From: OLB6 sp964467455
GTDB taxonomy: Bacteria; Bacteroidota; Ignavibacteria; Kapaibacteriales; Kapaibacteriaceae
Length of the DNA: 64,000 bases
NCBI GenBank assembly: GCA_964467455.1
Contig: CAYXQJ010000001.1
Location: 124,001 to 188,000, forward strand
Reading direction: 5' to 3'
Both the position numbers and the translations under genes were made by a program. The notes under the pieces are model-generated. The model searched no databases and was not told where the DNA came from. It was given only the letters and a program-made list of their open reading frames with translations. Below are positions 55,655-64,000 of this stretch, piece by piece; positions within the stretch are counted from its first letter, which is position 1; every line of letters begins with the position of its first letter.

Positions 55655-56343
55655 GCTGTGGCCTGACAACGACCATCACGCATCGACACGATGCGATGAG
55701 CTTTCGACGCGAGCTCCGGACTGTGCGTAGCGATGATACACGTGACACCGGTCGTTCGCTGCAGTTCCACCAACGTATCGGCCACCATCGTCGCATTCTC
55801 CGTATCCAGGTTGCCGGTGGGTTCATCGGCAAACAAGATCTTCGGTCGATTCATCATGGCACGGGCAAGCGCAACGCGTTGTTGTTCGCCACCACTGAGT
55901 TCCGAAGGGGCATGGTCGGCACGATGGCGTACACCAACCTGTGCCAACAACTCTTCGGCACGCAAACGTGCTTCTTTGTTTGAGACGCCAAGGATCAGCG
56001 CCGGCATCATCACATTCTCTATGGCCGTGAATTCCGGTAGCAGATGATGGAATTGAAAGACCATGCCGATGTTCTTTGCACGGTAGGTGGCCAGTGCTGC
56101 GGCTGACATCTTGTTGTAATCGTAGTTGTCACCATCGATGGTGACGATCACAGATCCAGCGTCGGGGACGTCCAGCGATGCCAACACATGCAGCAGCGTT
56201 GACTTCCCTGCTCCGCTTGGTCCGACGATGGCGATGAACTCACCGGGTTCACAGACAAGATCGGCACCGTGCAAGACCTCCGTTGGTGCCTGTCCCGGAA
56301 GACGGTACGATTTATGGATCGCTGTGGCAGAAAGGATCGGCAT
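55651..56343 (-). CDS. lolD: LolD-type ABC transporter ATPase
   Basis: 230 residues. Walker A is GPSGAGKST, the Q-loop region VFQFHHLLPEFTA has the HHLLPEF typical of LolD, and the signature LSGGEQQRVALARAM and Walker B ILFADEPTGNLD are intact. LolD powers release of lipoproteins from the inner membrane via LolCE, which are not encoded here. It starts one base after the pheS stop. Confidence 0.85.
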   Translation of the reverse strand: MPILSATAIHKSYRLPGQAPTEVLHGADLVCEPGEFIAIVGPSGAGKSTLLHVLASLDVPDAGSVIVTIDGDNYDYNKMSAAALATYRAKNIGMVFQFHHLLPEFTAIENVMMPALILGVSNKEARLRAEELLAQVGVRHRADHAPSELSGGEQQRVALARAMMNRPKILFADEPTGNLDTENATMVADTLVELQRTTGVTCIIATHSPELASKAHRIVSMRDGRCQATA

Positions 56344-56344
56344 G

Positions 56345-57361
56345 CTAGAACTGCTTCAGCACGCGCAGGTCGTTCTCATACAGAAGACGAATGTCGTCGA
56401 TGCCCGTCAGCATCATCACCACACGTTCAACACCAAAGCCGAAGGCAAACCCAGAATATTCCTCCGGGTCGATGCCACAGGCCTTGAGTACGTTCGGATG
56501 CACCATGCCGCAACCGGCGATCTCCAACCAGCCCGTATGCTTGCACACGCGGCATCCTTCGCCGTGGCATAAGAAGCACGACATATCGACTTCGGCACTG
56601 GGTTCCGTGAACGGGAAGTACGATGTACGGAAACGGAACTTCGCATTCTCATCGTAGAACCGACGCGCAAAGGCCATGATCGTTCCCTTGAGGTCGGCCA
56701 TCGTCACGCCCTTGTCGATGTAGAGTCCTTCCACCTGATGGAACTCTGCCAACGACCGTGCACTTACCGCTTCGTTGCGATAGACACGTCCGGGCATGAT
56801 GCAGCGGATAGGGGGCGTACTGGATTCCATCACTCGCACTTGCACACTCGACGTATGGGTGCGAAGGACAAGGTCGGATCGATCTGCATCGTTGACGAAG
56901 AACGTATCCTGCATATCACGCGCAGGATGGTCATCGGCAAAGTTGAGCTTGCCGAAGTTGTGAGCATCATCTTCGACGTCGGGACCTTCAGCAACATCAA
57001 AGCCCATCGACGAAAAGATGTCGATGATGCGGTCGAGTGTCTGCGTGATCGGATGGACCGAACCGGCAGCCACGCCGCGGGCCGGAAGCGTCACATCGAC
57101 AGCCGAGACCGTCGACGTTGCTGCGAACTGCTGCTGCAGGTGCTCGAACTTCTCATCAACGAAAGTACGCAGCAGGTTGAGTGCCTTGCCGATGGCCGGC
57201 TTTTCTTCCTTCGGGACCGAGCGCAGTTGGTCGATCAGACCTTGCAGCGTTCCTTTTTTGACGAGGTGCTTAAGACGAAACGCCTCGACCGCTGCCGACG
57301 AATCGACAGCGGCGAGGTCTTGTTCGATCTCTACGCGTAATGCTTCGATCTGAGAAAGCAT
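56345..57361 (-). CDS. pheS: Phenylalanyl-tRNA synthetase alpha subunit
   Basis: 338 residues. An N-terminal coiled coil is followed by the class II core: HPITQTLDRIIDIFSSMGF, THTSSVQVR, PGRVYRNEAVSARSLAEFHQ (motif 2) and GFGVERVVMML (motif 3). WLEIAGCGMVHPNVL is typical of PheS. pheT is not in the window. It follows rplT by 12 bases, in the conserved infC-rpmI-rplT-pheS order. Confidence 0.96.
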   Translation of the reverse strand: MLSQIEALRVEIEQDLAAVDSSAAVEAFRLKHLVKKGTLQGLIDQLRSVPKEEKPAIGKALNLLRTFVDEKFEHLQQQFAATSTVSAVDVTLPARGVAAGSVHPITQTLDRIIDIFSSMGFDVAEGPDVEDDAHNFGKLNFADDHPARDMQDTFFVNDADRSDLVLRTHTSSVQVRVMESSTPPIRCIMPGRVYRNEAVSARSLAEFHQVEGLYIDKGVTMADLKGTIMAFARRFYDENAKFRFRTSYFPFTEPSAEVDMSCFLCHGEGCRVCKHTGWLEIAGCGMVHPNVLKACGIDPEEYSGFAFGFGVERVVMMLTGIDDIRLLYENDLRVLKQF

Positions 57362-57373
57362 GGTGATCTACCG

Positions 57374-57718
57374 CTAGGATGCCTGCTTGACGATCGTGCT
57401 GAACACTTCTGGGTGGTTCATGGCCAGATCGGCGAGGACCTTACGGTTGATCGCGATGTTGTTCTGCTTGAGCCCGTGCATCAGGCGGGAATACGTTGTG
57501 CCGTTCATACGCGCTGCGGCGTTGATACGGACGATCCACAACGAGCGGAAGGTACGCTTTTTGTTGCGGCGGTCGCGGTAGGCATACTGCAGACCTTTTT
57601 CAACGTGGTGCTTAACAATGGTCCATACCTTGGACCGAGCGCCCCAGTAGCCCTTCGCGAGCTTGAAGTATTTCTTCTTCTTCTGGTGCGCCGCTACTTT
57701 ATTCACTGAACGTGGCAT
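57374..57718 (-). CDS. rplT: Ribosomal protein bL20
   Basis: 114 residues. MPRSVNKVAAHQKKKKYFKL, GYWGARSKVWTIVK and LWIVRINAAARMNGTTYSRL are diagnostic. It is an early 23S rRNA-binding assembly protein. In many bacteria L20 represses its own operon; no regulatory RNA was identified here in the 70-base spacer after rpmI. Confidence 0.97.
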   Translation of the reverse strand: MPRSVNKVAAHQKKKKYFKLAKGYWGARSKVWTIVKHHVEKGLQYAYRDRRNKKRTFRSLWIVRINAAARMNGTTYSRLMHGLKQNNIAINRKVLADLAMNHPEVFSTIVKQAS

Positions 57719-57788
57719 GGATGTACTCCTTGCTTTTGGTCGTCAGGAGAACGGCATTCCCTGAACGGCCGGTGATTAAAAAGATCGC

Positions 57789-57986
57789 TTACTTCATGGC
57801 CAGTGCGTGCAACACATTGTTCATATCGCTTGGGGCGACCAATGTGTCTTGACGCAACTGACGCTTCCGCTTGCGGTTCTTGCTCGTAAGGATGTGGCTC
57901 CGGTTGGCCTTTTGACGCTTGATGGCTCCGGTGCCGGTGACCTTGAAGCGCTTCTTTGCGCCACTGTTGGTCTTCATCTTCGGCAT
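57789..57986 (-). CDS. rpmI: Ribosomal protein bL35
   Basis: 65 residues, highly basic. MPKMKTNSGAKKRFKVTG and KRQKANRSHILTSKNRKRKR are diagnostic. It lies 27 bases after infC and 70 bases before rplT in the conserved cluster. Confidence 0.97.
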   Translation of the reverse strand: MPKMKTNSGAKKRFKVTGTGAIKRQKANRSHILTSKNRKRKRQLRQDTLVAPSDMNNVLHALAMK

Positions 57987-58013
57987 GATCTTCTCCGTGC
58001 TAAAAAACTGTGA

Positions 58014-58610
58014 TTATTCCGTCGTTGACTGCTGCTCTTCTTTTTTCTTCTTGGGCTTCTTGATATCAGGGGCCAGTGTGACGCTCAGCGTCCGGCCTTC
58101 TGATCTCATTTCCTGATCGACCTTTGAGACTTCGACCAAGGCATCAATGAACTTCTGCAAGGTTGCTCTACCGATGTCTTGGTGGACGATCTCGCGTCCG
58201 AAAAATCTCACCGTAGCTTTCACCTTGTGTCCGTCTTCGAGAAACTGCTTGGCATGACGCGTTTTGAAGTCAAGGTCATGCGTATCAGTCCCTGCACGTA
58301 ACCGGATCTCTTTGAGTTCTTTCTGATGCTGCGACTTCTTCGCTTCTTTCTCGCGCTTTTCCTGCTGATACATGAACTTGCCGTAGTCGATGATCTTACA
58401 CACCGGCGGTACGGCCTGCGGTGCGATCTCAACAAGGTCGAGTTCACGTTCTTGCGCGATCTTGAGAGCGTCGCGTCGCGACATCACACCCATGGCTTCA
58501 CCTTGGGCTCCGACCACGCGCAATTCTGCTGCGGTGATCTCCTCGTTGATCTTGTGTTTACGTTGTGGTTCTTGTCGTGGTACTGGACCGCGAGAGTACG
58601 GACGCCTCAA
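58014..58610 (-). CDS. infC: Translation initiation factor IF-3
   Basis: 198 residues. INEEITAAELRVVGAQGEAM begins the N-domain and RAGTDTHDLDFKTRHAKQFL the C-domain, with RFFGREIVHQDIGR. The C-terminus is Lys-rich (DIKKPKKKKEEQQ). No ATG is available at the N-terminus; the best start is TTG 58610 after AAAGG. Rare start codons in infC allow IF-3 to repress its own translation in E. coli (AUU there), and the same logic may apply here. Confidence 0.93.
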   Translation of the reverse strand: MRRPYSRGPVPRQEPQRKHKINEEITAAELRVVGAQGEAMGVMSRRDALKIAQERELDLVEIAPQAVPPVCKIIDYGKFMYQQEKREKEAKKSQHQKELKEIRLRAGTDTHDLDFKTRHAKQFLEDGHKVKATVRFFGREIVHQDIGRATLQKFIDALVEVSKVDQEMRSEGRTLSVTLAPDIKKPKKKKEEQQSTTE

Positions 58611-58650
58611 ATGTTTGCCTTTAACAGTGGATGGTTCGATCGCAAGAACG

Positions 58651-58658
58651 CAAATATA
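58651..58658 (-). promoter_or_regulatory. TAnnTTTG promoter of the infC operon
   Basis: TATATTTG on the minus strand, 41 bases before the infC start. It is three bases from the divergent lon promoter. Confidence 0.55.
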
Positions 58659-58660
58659 GA

Positions 58661-58668
58661 TAATTTTG
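58661..58668 (+). promoter_or_regulatory. TAnnTTTG promoter of lon
   Basis: TAATTTTG on the plus strand, 27 bases before ATG 58695. Confidence 0.55.
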
Positions 58669-58694
58669 AGGCTTCGTTCACGTTAACGGCCCCC

Positions 58695-61154
58695 ATGACA
58701 ACTCCTGAAGACGTCCTGACCACGATCGAACAAGCCGATAAACGCACTCCGGCCATCCCGGATACCCTCCCGGTACTCCCCTTGCGTGATATCGTCATCT
58801 TCCCCCACATGATCTTCCCGGTCCTGATCGGCCGTGCCTCGTCGCTCAAGGCGGTGGCACATGCCTTGGACCGTGATAAGTACGTCTTGCTCCTGTCGCA
58901 GCGGTCGCCGCAGACGGACGAGCCGGGCTTTGACGATCTCTATCAGCATGGGACCATCGCCAAGGTCCTCCAGGTGCTCCGACTGCCGAACAACCTGCTC
59001 AAGGTCCTCGTCGAGGGCATGATGCCGGCCCGTGTGGTCAAAGAAGCGGCCACCACGCCGTTCTTAAGCGCAAAGGTCCGCCCCCTACCCTTCGTGGCCG
59101 ATGCCGATGATCAGCATCAGAAGGCGTTGATCCGGCATGCGACGGAGCTGTTCGAAGACTACGTCCGCAACCACCGGAACCTTCCGCCGGAAGTGTTGAC
59201 GGCCTTTGAGAATCTGGAAGACCCGGTGCGTAAGCTCTATTATGCCGCCGCGAACGTCCAGGCCAAGGTCGAAGCCAAGCAGAAGATCCTCAGCGCGGAG
59301 GATCTCACCGATCAGCTTACGGAGCTGATCCAGCTGCTAAGCAGTGAGGTGGAGCTGATCCGACTCGAGGCCGAGATCGATACGAAGGTGCAGGACCAGA
59401 TCCAGAAGTCGCAACGCAAATACTTCATCCAAGAACAGATCCGGGCCCTTCAAAAGGAACTTGGTGACGATGATGAAGGCATCTCGGAACTGGGTCCGTT
59501 GCGTGATTCGCTCGAAAAAGCCGGTATGCCCAAAGAGGTCTTTACCAAGGCCATGGAAGAGTTCGAGCGCCTGAAGAAGACTCCGTCAATGTCGCCGGAA
59601 TTCTCCGTCAACCGTACCTGGCTTGAAGTGTTGGCGGCCACGCCGTGGTCGAACCATACCGCCGATGACCTCGACGTCAACCACGTCCGCAAGATCCTCG
59701 ACGATGACCATTACGACCTCGAGCGCCCGAAAGATCGGATCCTCGAATACATCAGCGTCTTGAACCTGGTTGGTTCGATGCGTGGTCAGATCCTGTGCTT
59801 CGTCGGCCCTCCGGGCGTCGGGAAGACGTCGTTGGCCAAATCCATCGCCCGCGCCTTGGGTCGGAATTATGTTCGCATTTCGTTAGGGGGCGTGCGGGAC
59901 GAAGCAGAGATCCGTGGTCATCGCCGTACCTACATCGGAGCCATGCCTGGCAAGATCATTCAGGCGATGAAACGCGCCGGCTCGGTGAATCCGGTGATCC
60001 TGTTGGACGAGATCGACAAGATGTCGATGGACTTCCGCGGAGACCCGTCGTCGGCACTGTTGGAAGTATTGGACCCTGAACAGAACAATGCTTTCAACGA
60101 CCATTACCTCGAAGTCGACTACGACCTGTCGAATGTGCTCTTCATCGCCACGGCGAACGTGAAGTACGACATTCCGGGTCCGCTGCTTGATCGTCTCGAG
60201 GTGATCGATCTCTCCAGCTACCTCGAACCGGACAAGGTCGAGATCGCCAAGCGCCACATCCTGCCAAAGCTGCTGGAGCGTCACGGTCTGGCCGGCTTCG
60301 ACATCCGGTTCACTGAAGAAGCGCTGTATAAGGTCGTCCGTGAATACACCCGCGAGTCGGGCGTACGGAACCTTGAACGCGAGCTTGCGTCGATCCTGCG
60401 AAAGCTAGCTACGAAGATCGTCACCGAGGCCTCGAAGGCCACGCCGGCGGCTGCGAAGAAGAACAGCAAGGATGTTCGCGACATGGCCGCGTTCAAGAAA
60501 CTCAAGCGACGTGTGTGGAAGGTTGACGAAGAGATGGTCGAAGGGTTCCTGCGTGCGCCGCGGTTCAAGCAAAAGGCCGAGGAACTGACCGACAAGGTCG
60601 GTGTGGCGACAGGTCTGGCATGGACGTCGGTCGGCGGCGACACGCTGCCGGTCGAAGTGACCATTATGCCGGGGGCAGAACGCCTGACGCTGACCGGTAA
60701 ACTCGGCGAGGTGATGAAAGAGTCGGCCATGGCCGCCCTCTCCTACCTCAAGAGTAACTACGCTGACTTCGCCTTGTCGGAAGACTTTGCCAAGGGCAAG
60801 GAGATCCACGTCCACGTGCCCGAGGGCGCCATACCGAAAGATGGCCCATCGGCCGGTATCACCATGACCCTGGCACTGCTGTCAGCTGCCTCGGGTAAAC
60901 CCCTCCGTGGCGACGTGGCCATGACGGGCGAGGTGACGCTCCGCGGACAGATCTTGCCCATCGGAGGATTGAACGAAAAGCTTCTGGCAGCAAAACGTGT
61001 TGGGATCACGACGGTGCTCGTCCCCGAAGCCAATCGTACGGATGTGGCCGACCTCAGTCCGGCCGTCACAAAGGGCCTCAAGATCGTCTACGTGTCCACC
61101 ATTGCCGACGCCTTGCCGGTGGCCTTCCGTAAGTCCTTGAAAAGCAAGAAATAA
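58695..61154 (+). CDS. lon: ATP-dependent protease Lon
   Basis: 819 residues from ATG 58695. The N-terminal substrate-binding domain begins at LPVLPLRDIVIFPHMIFP. A coiled coil surrounds SQRKYFIQEQIRALQKELGD. The AAA+ module has Walker A GPPGVGKTS near residue 370. The S16 protease domain has the catalytic Ser in PKDGPSAG near residue 719 and Lys in KRVGITTVLVPEA. It degrades damaged and regulatory proteins. An in-frame upstream extension overlaps infC and is rejected. An Ala/Lys-rich insert lies near residues 575-600. Confidence 0.96.
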   Translation: MTTPEDVLTTIEQADKRTPAIPDTLPVLPLRDIVIFPHMIFPVLIGRASSLKAVAHALDRDKYVLLLSQRSPQTDEPGFDDLYQHGTIAKVLQVLRLPNNLLKVLVEGMMPARVVKEAATTPFLSAKVRPLPFVADADDQHQKALIRHATELFEDYVRNHRNLPPEVLTAFENLEDPVRKLYYAAANVQAKVEAKQKILSAEDLTDQLTELIQLLSSEVELIRLEAEIDTKVQDQIQKSQRKYFIQEQIRALQKELGDDDEGISELGPLRDSLEKAGMPKEVFTKAMEEFERLKKTPSMSPEFSVNRTWLEVLAATPWSNHTADDLDVNHVRKILDDDHYDLERPKDRILEYISVLNLVGSMRGQILCFVGPPGVGKTSLAKSIARALGRNYVRISLGGVRDEAEIRGHRRTYIGAMPGKIIQAMKRAGSVNPVILLDEIDKMSMDFRGDPSSALLEVLDPEQNNAFNDHYLEVDYDLSNVLFIATANVKYDIPGPLLDRLEVIDLSSYLEPDKVEIAKRHILPKLLERHGLAGFDIRFTEEALYKVVREYTRESGVRNLERELASILRKLATKIVTEASKATPAAAKKNSKDVRDMAAFKKLKRRVWKVDEEMVEGFLRAPRFKQKAEELTDKVGVATGLAWTSVGGDTLPVEVTIMPGAERLTLTGKLGEVMKESAMAALSYLKSNYADFALSEDFAKGKEIHVHVPEGAIPKDGPSAGITMTLALLSAASGKPLRGDVAMTGEVTLRGQILPIGGLNEKLLAAKRVGITTVLVPEANRTDVADLSPAVTKGLKIVYVSTIADALPVAFRKSLKSKK

Positions 61155-61158
61155 TTTG

Positions 61159-61166
61159 TATCTTTG
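61159..61166 (+). promoter_or_regulatory. TAnnTTTG promoter of rpmG
   Basis: TATCTTTG, 40 bases before ATG 61207, just after the lon stop. GGAGAA precedes the ATG. Confidence 0.6.
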
Positions 61167-61206
61167 TGACTTACCATTTCTGAATAGCAGCTGACGGAGA
61201 ATCATC

Positions 61207-61386
61207 ATGGCAAAGAAGGGCGCACGCGTCATCATTACGCTCGAATGCACGGAAGCCAAAAAAGAAGGCAAGCCGGCATCGCGCTATACAACGATGAAGA
61301 ATAAGCAGAACACCACGGAGCGTATCGAGCTCAAGAAGTACAATCCCTTCTTGAAGCGCCACACCGTGCACAAGGAAGTGCGCTAA
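61207..61386 (+). CDS. rpmG: Ribosomal protein bL33
   Basis: 59 residues: MAKKGARVIITLECTEAK, then RYTTMKNKQNTTERIELKK and YNPFLKRHTVHKEVR, the bL33 pattern. The single Cys in LECTE shows that this is not the zinc-binding four-Cys form. It has its own promoter and terminator. Confidence 0.96.
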   Translation: MAKKGARVIITLECTEAKKEGKPASRYTTMKNKQNTTERIELKKYNPFLKRHTVHKEVR

Positions 61387-61411
61387 GCTTTTCCTCTCTG
61401 CAAGAACTTTG

Positions 61412-61439
61412 AAAGCCCTGCCCTCCGGCGGGGCTTTTT
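61412..61439 (+). terminator. Rho-independent terminator after rpmG
   Basis: A GC-rich hairpin with AAAGCCC paired to GGGGCTTT (short loop around CTCC) is followed by five T. Confidence 0.85.
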
Positions 61440-61490
61440 CGTTTGTGTCGCGCGAACAACTAGGTTTGCACCAATACACGGAGGATCGTT

Positions 61491-62567
61491 ATGCAAGAGC
61501 AGCGTGATCAAGCCATTCGACTGATGGCCTTCTTTCTCGGCATCATGACGTTCATCCTCGTGGTCTACGTCCTCAAGACGGTCAGTGATCTGATCCTGCC
61601 GATGGTCATTGCCTTGCTGCTCGCGCGACTGTTCGAGCCCACCCTTGACTGGCTTCGACGGAAGAACGTTCCGATGGGCGTGTCGATCCTCTTCGTCCTC
61701 TTCAGTGCCGCCGTCGTCATTGGCGGCATCGGCGCCATCCTGATGGTCTGTGCACAACAACTCGGCAACACCCTGCCGATGTATGAAGCCAAGGCCAACC
61801 AACTCTTGCATGATGCCGGCGCATCGATCACGGGACTCATGCAAACCTTCGGTGCTGACGTCGGACAACTCGATATGAGCCACAGTATCGATCCGAGCAC
61901 CATCGTCTCCATCCTTACCGCCGGCTTCGGTTCCGCCGTCAACTTCCTCAGCACGGCTATCCTCATTCTCTTCCTGATGCTGATGATCATCGCCGGACAG
62001 CGTTCCATCTTCAATGGGATCGCCGCCGGCTATGGACCGGAGCGAGCCAAGAAGATCGAAGAGTTCTTCGATCAGGTCGATCTCAAGGTACAGAAGTTCC
62101 TCGTCTCGAAGACGCTCGTCAACCTCATCACCGGAACGGCGGCCTTTACGATCTTGACGCTCTTCGGCGTCGATCTCGCCTTCGTCTTCGGTGTGCTTGC
62201 CTTCTTTCTCAGCTTCATTCCTGTGGTAGGGGGCTTGGTGGCGACCGTGCTTCCATTGTCCATGACCATTCTGCAGTATGGTACCGGTGCCACTCTCGGT
62301 GGAGTTGCCGCTTCGATGATCCTCACCAACATGATCATCGACCGCGTGATCGAACCCAAGGTCATGGGTAAGTCCATGGACCTGTCGATGCTGGTCGTCT
62401 TTCTTGCCTTCTTGATCTTCACCTGGATGTGGGGAGCGATCGGTGCGATCCTTGCCGTACCCATTACGGCCATCATCAAGTCTACCTTCGAGATGATCCC
62501 TTCACTTCGTCCACTTGCTCTCATGATGTCGGAGTCCACACCTGATGCGTCTAGCACACCATCCTGA
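61491..62567 (+). CDS. AI-2E family transporter (PerM/TqsA-like)
   Basis: 358 residues with about eight membrane helices. Family features are the N-terminal helix pair (FFLGIMTFILVVYVLKTV, LILPMVIALLLARLFEP), the central soluble segment, and the conserved FFLSFIPVVGGLVATVLP and IEPKVMGKSMDLS. Members export autoinducer-2 or act as ion antiporters; the substrate here cannot be told. It overlaps the DUF523 gene by 23 bases. Confidence 0.85.
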   Translation: MQEQRDQAIRLMAFFLGIMTFILVVYVLKTVSDLILPMVIALLLARLFEPTLDWLRRKNVPMGVSILFVLFSAAVVIGGIGAILMVCAQQLGNTLPMYEAKANQLLHDAGASITGLMQTFGADVGQLDMSHSIDPSTIVSILTAGFGSAVNFLSTAILILFLMLMIIAGQRSIFNGIAAGYGPERAKKIEEFFDQVDLKVQKFLVSKTLVNLITGTAAFTILTLFGVDLAFVFGVLAFFLSFIPVVGGLVATVLPLSMTILQYGTGATLGGVAASMILTNMIIDRVIEPKVMGKSMDLSMLVVFLAFLIFTWMWGAIGAILAVPITAIIKSTFEMIPSLRPLALMMSESTPDASSTPS

Positions 62568-63174
62568 ACGCTGGGACACGCTTCGAGTCCCGACCGCCAG
62601 TGATCCACTACGGATCCTCGTGAGCGCCTGCATGACCGGCGCACCGGTTGGTATCGATGGTACACACTTCGGCATGAAGGGGGCGATCGATCCGATCCTA
62701 CAACTGTCAACGGTTCGATCGTACACGTTCTGTCCGGAAGACGCAGGTATCGGCACACCGCGAACCATGCCCGACCTCCACAACGGTGATGGTTTTGCTG
62801 TCCTGGCCGGCAAGGCCAGAGTGTTGGATCAATTCGGTGCCGATCTAACGCAAGGTATGATGACCGGTGCTGAGAAGATGGCTGAGTTTGCGTTGAAGAA
62901 TCAGATCGAACTCGCGATCCTGACGGACATGAGCGCTGCCTGCGGAAGTCAGGTGCTTTCATTGGGATGTCGCTACGACACAGACCGCCGCTATCAAGCT
63001 GGCGTCGGTGTTGCCACAGCAGCATTATTACAGGCGGGCATTCTTGTCTTGAGTCAACGCGACTATGCCTCACTTGAACGATTGATGGTGCACTGCGGAG
63101 CCGAGATCACGCGGACGGAGAATGTGCGTGATCATCACCAGACGGATTGGTATCAAGAGTACTTCTCAGACTGA
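62545..63174 (+). CDS. DUF523/TudS-like protein
   Basis: 209 residues. Three conserved Cys are present in the expected contexts: LVSACMTGAPVG, TFCPEDAGIGTPR and DMSAACGSQVL. In TudS (2-thiouracil desulfurase, DUF523) they bind a 4Fe-4S cluster. VGVATAALLQAGI is also typical of the family. A role in thio-nucleobase desulfuration is inferred. The start lies inside the transporter gene; a later start would remove little conserved sequence. Confidence 0.7.
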   Translation: MRLAHHPERWDTLRVPTASDPLRILVSACMTGAPVGIDGTHFGMKGAIDPILQLSTVRSYTFCPEDAGIGTPRTMPDLHNGDGFAVLAGKARVLDQFGADLTQGMMTGAEKMAEFALKNQIELAILTDMSAACGSQVLSLGCRYDTDRRYQAGVGVATAALLQAGILVLSQRDYASLERLMVHCGAEITRTENVRDHHQTDWYQEYFSD

Positions 63175-63681
63175 CCTTCTATACCGATGCTCTACCAGCA
63201 TTGCGTTTGCGATCGTGATCTCTTTACTGGTCCCATCAAAGACCTAACCATTGCGCGCGTAGAAATCGATGGCGCGGCGATTTTCTTTCAAAACCCACAA
63301 TGATACATTAGTGAAGCCGGCTGCCACTAGTAGTTGATGCGCATCATTGATCAACAACGTTCCATGCCCCAGTCCCCAAGCGTTCGGATCCACGTAGATC
63401 GCATAAACCTCACCGACCAGTGGTTGAGCGTCGACGTCCCTGCTTGGACCTGAGTAGTGCCAGCCCGCAATGTGACCTCCAACATCACACACTCGCAATT
63501 GTGCATGATCAGTAGCATTGAGGCGTCGTTCCCACCCTTGTAAACGCTGGTCGATATCCATTTCATCTAGGAAGGTCTGGGGCATGATACCCTTGTATGC
63601 CTCCCTCCAACTGCTGATGTGGATCTCGGCGATACGACGAAGATCATTGGCAGAAGCGTCTCGGATGAGCCCTTTACTCAT
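63166..63681 (-). pseudogene. GNAT acetyltransferase with in-frame stop
   Basis: The intact part (63681 to 63244, 145 residues) has an N-terminal GNAT start (IRDASANDLRRIAEIHISSW), the acetyl-CoA loop region VDPNAWGLGHGTLLI and NRRAIDFYARNG. GNATs normally continue with an aromatic residue and a last strand pair. Here TAG (63244-63246) stands at that aromatic position, and the same frame then reads VFDGTSKEITIANAMLVEHR, the expected tail, to a TGA at 63166. A recent nonsense mutation, or read-through, is inferred. It overlaps the MazG-like gene by ATGA. Confidence 0.75.
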
Positions 63682-64000
63682 GCAGCAGAATCGAGTGAAT
63701 TCGGCCTGATCCGCAGTAGCTTATTCGCCACGGCGTGCGACAAATCGATGCCGCGAGCATTACAGTAGTTCATCAACGCAATAAAGACGTCCGCGGCTTC
63801 ATCGGCAAGGTCTGCGTGGGCTATGTCGCGCCCCTTCCAGACCTTCTTTTCGAGGTTGGCCAACTCCCCTGCTTCTCCGCACAGCTCAAGGCAAAAGAAC
63901 TCCGGTGGTCGGGCAATGAAGGCGGCTTGTTGATAGGCATCGAACCCTTGTTGCACCGGTTCGACGTGGTCGGCAATGAGCGTACGCAGCGCTTCACAGA
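63678..64000 (-). CDS. MazG-like nucleotide pyrophosphohydrolase (truncated by window edge)
   Basis: 107 residues are visible; the frame is open to the right edge, so the true start lies outside. The MazG-type helical motif is ELCGEAGELANLEKKVWKGR with the later acidic DLADEAADVFIALMNYC. It probably hydrolyses nucleoside triphosphates to monophosphates. The downstream GNAT gene overlaps its stop by four bases. Confidence 0.75.
   Translation of the reverse strand, partial: CEALRTLIADHVEPVQQGFDAYQQAAFIARPPEFFCLELCGEAGELANLEKKVWKGRDIAHADLADEAADVFIALMNYCNARGIDLSHAVANKLLRIRPNSLDSAA

Noticed and set aside
58326..58694. N-terminal extension of Lon
   Set aside because: It lies antisense within infC and beyond the known Lon N-terminus; promoter and ATG at 58695 fit the family.

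Overview
The window most likely comes from the chromosome of a Bacteroidota/Chlorobiota-like (FCB group) bacterium, perhaps near the Ignavibacteria/Kapabacteria. The evidence is a type IX secretion system (T9SS) outlook: SprA and PorQ are encoded, and three secreted proteins carry T9SS type-A C-terminal sorting domains. Several promoters have the TAnnTTTG -7 element typical of Bacteroidota, many outer-membrane beta-barrels are present, and a DUF3822-like gene precedes rsmD. Species cannot be fixed from the sequence alone. Gene density is high, and many neighbours overlap by 1-4 bases.

Layout. 0-2.6 kb: a divergent locus with two tiny peptide genes (one made of three 13-residue repeats) facing a 515-residue helical-repeat protein, then a histone Hc1-like gene. 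2.6-7.8 kb: a minus-strand envelope cluster of two barrel proteins, two paralogous beta-propeller lipoproteins and a trypsin-like protease, with a decayed reading frame in the middle. 7.9-10.1 kb and 20.3-23.6 kb: two halves of a mutagenic DNA-repair cassette (an HTH-UmuD fusion, ImuB, DUF6504; then DnaE2). They are separated by about 10 kb holding an RHS/YD-repeat protein, a small YD protein with a T9SS tail, and a pair of large secreted paralogues. A shared dyad at both promoters suggests that the two halves are co-regulated. 23.5-34 kb: barrels, truA, an M48 lipoprotein protease, DppA-type aminopeptidase, mtaB, a FlK-like thioesterase, a VWA/OmpA-like protein, an Ogg2-type glycosylase, a BatA-like VWA membrane protein and tRNA-Pro(CGG). 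34-46 kb: a minus-strand run of sprA, parA, parB, a YbgC-like thioesterase, porQ and a TPR histidine kinase. 46-55 kb: a plus-strand run of a GH2-like membrane protein, hrcA-grpE-dnaJ, comEA, DUF3822, rsmD, coaD and rimO. 55-64 kb: infC-rpmI-rplT-pheS-lolD-TMEM14 on the minus strand, lon and rpmG on the plus strand, then an AI-2E family transporter, a DUF523/TudS protein, a broken GNAT gene and an edge-truncated MazG-like gene.

The most notable signals are: (1) the repeat-peptide/helical-protein locus; (2) the split HTH-UmuD/ImuB/DnaE2 mutasome with a candidate operator; (3) the strongly over-represented word GCCCCCTAC (13 copies, 11 in one orientation); (4) tandem/inverted short-repeat elements, some sitting in frame inside dnaE2 and the glycosylase gene; and (5) a GH2-fold protein fused to membrane helices that has apparently lost both catalytic glutamates.
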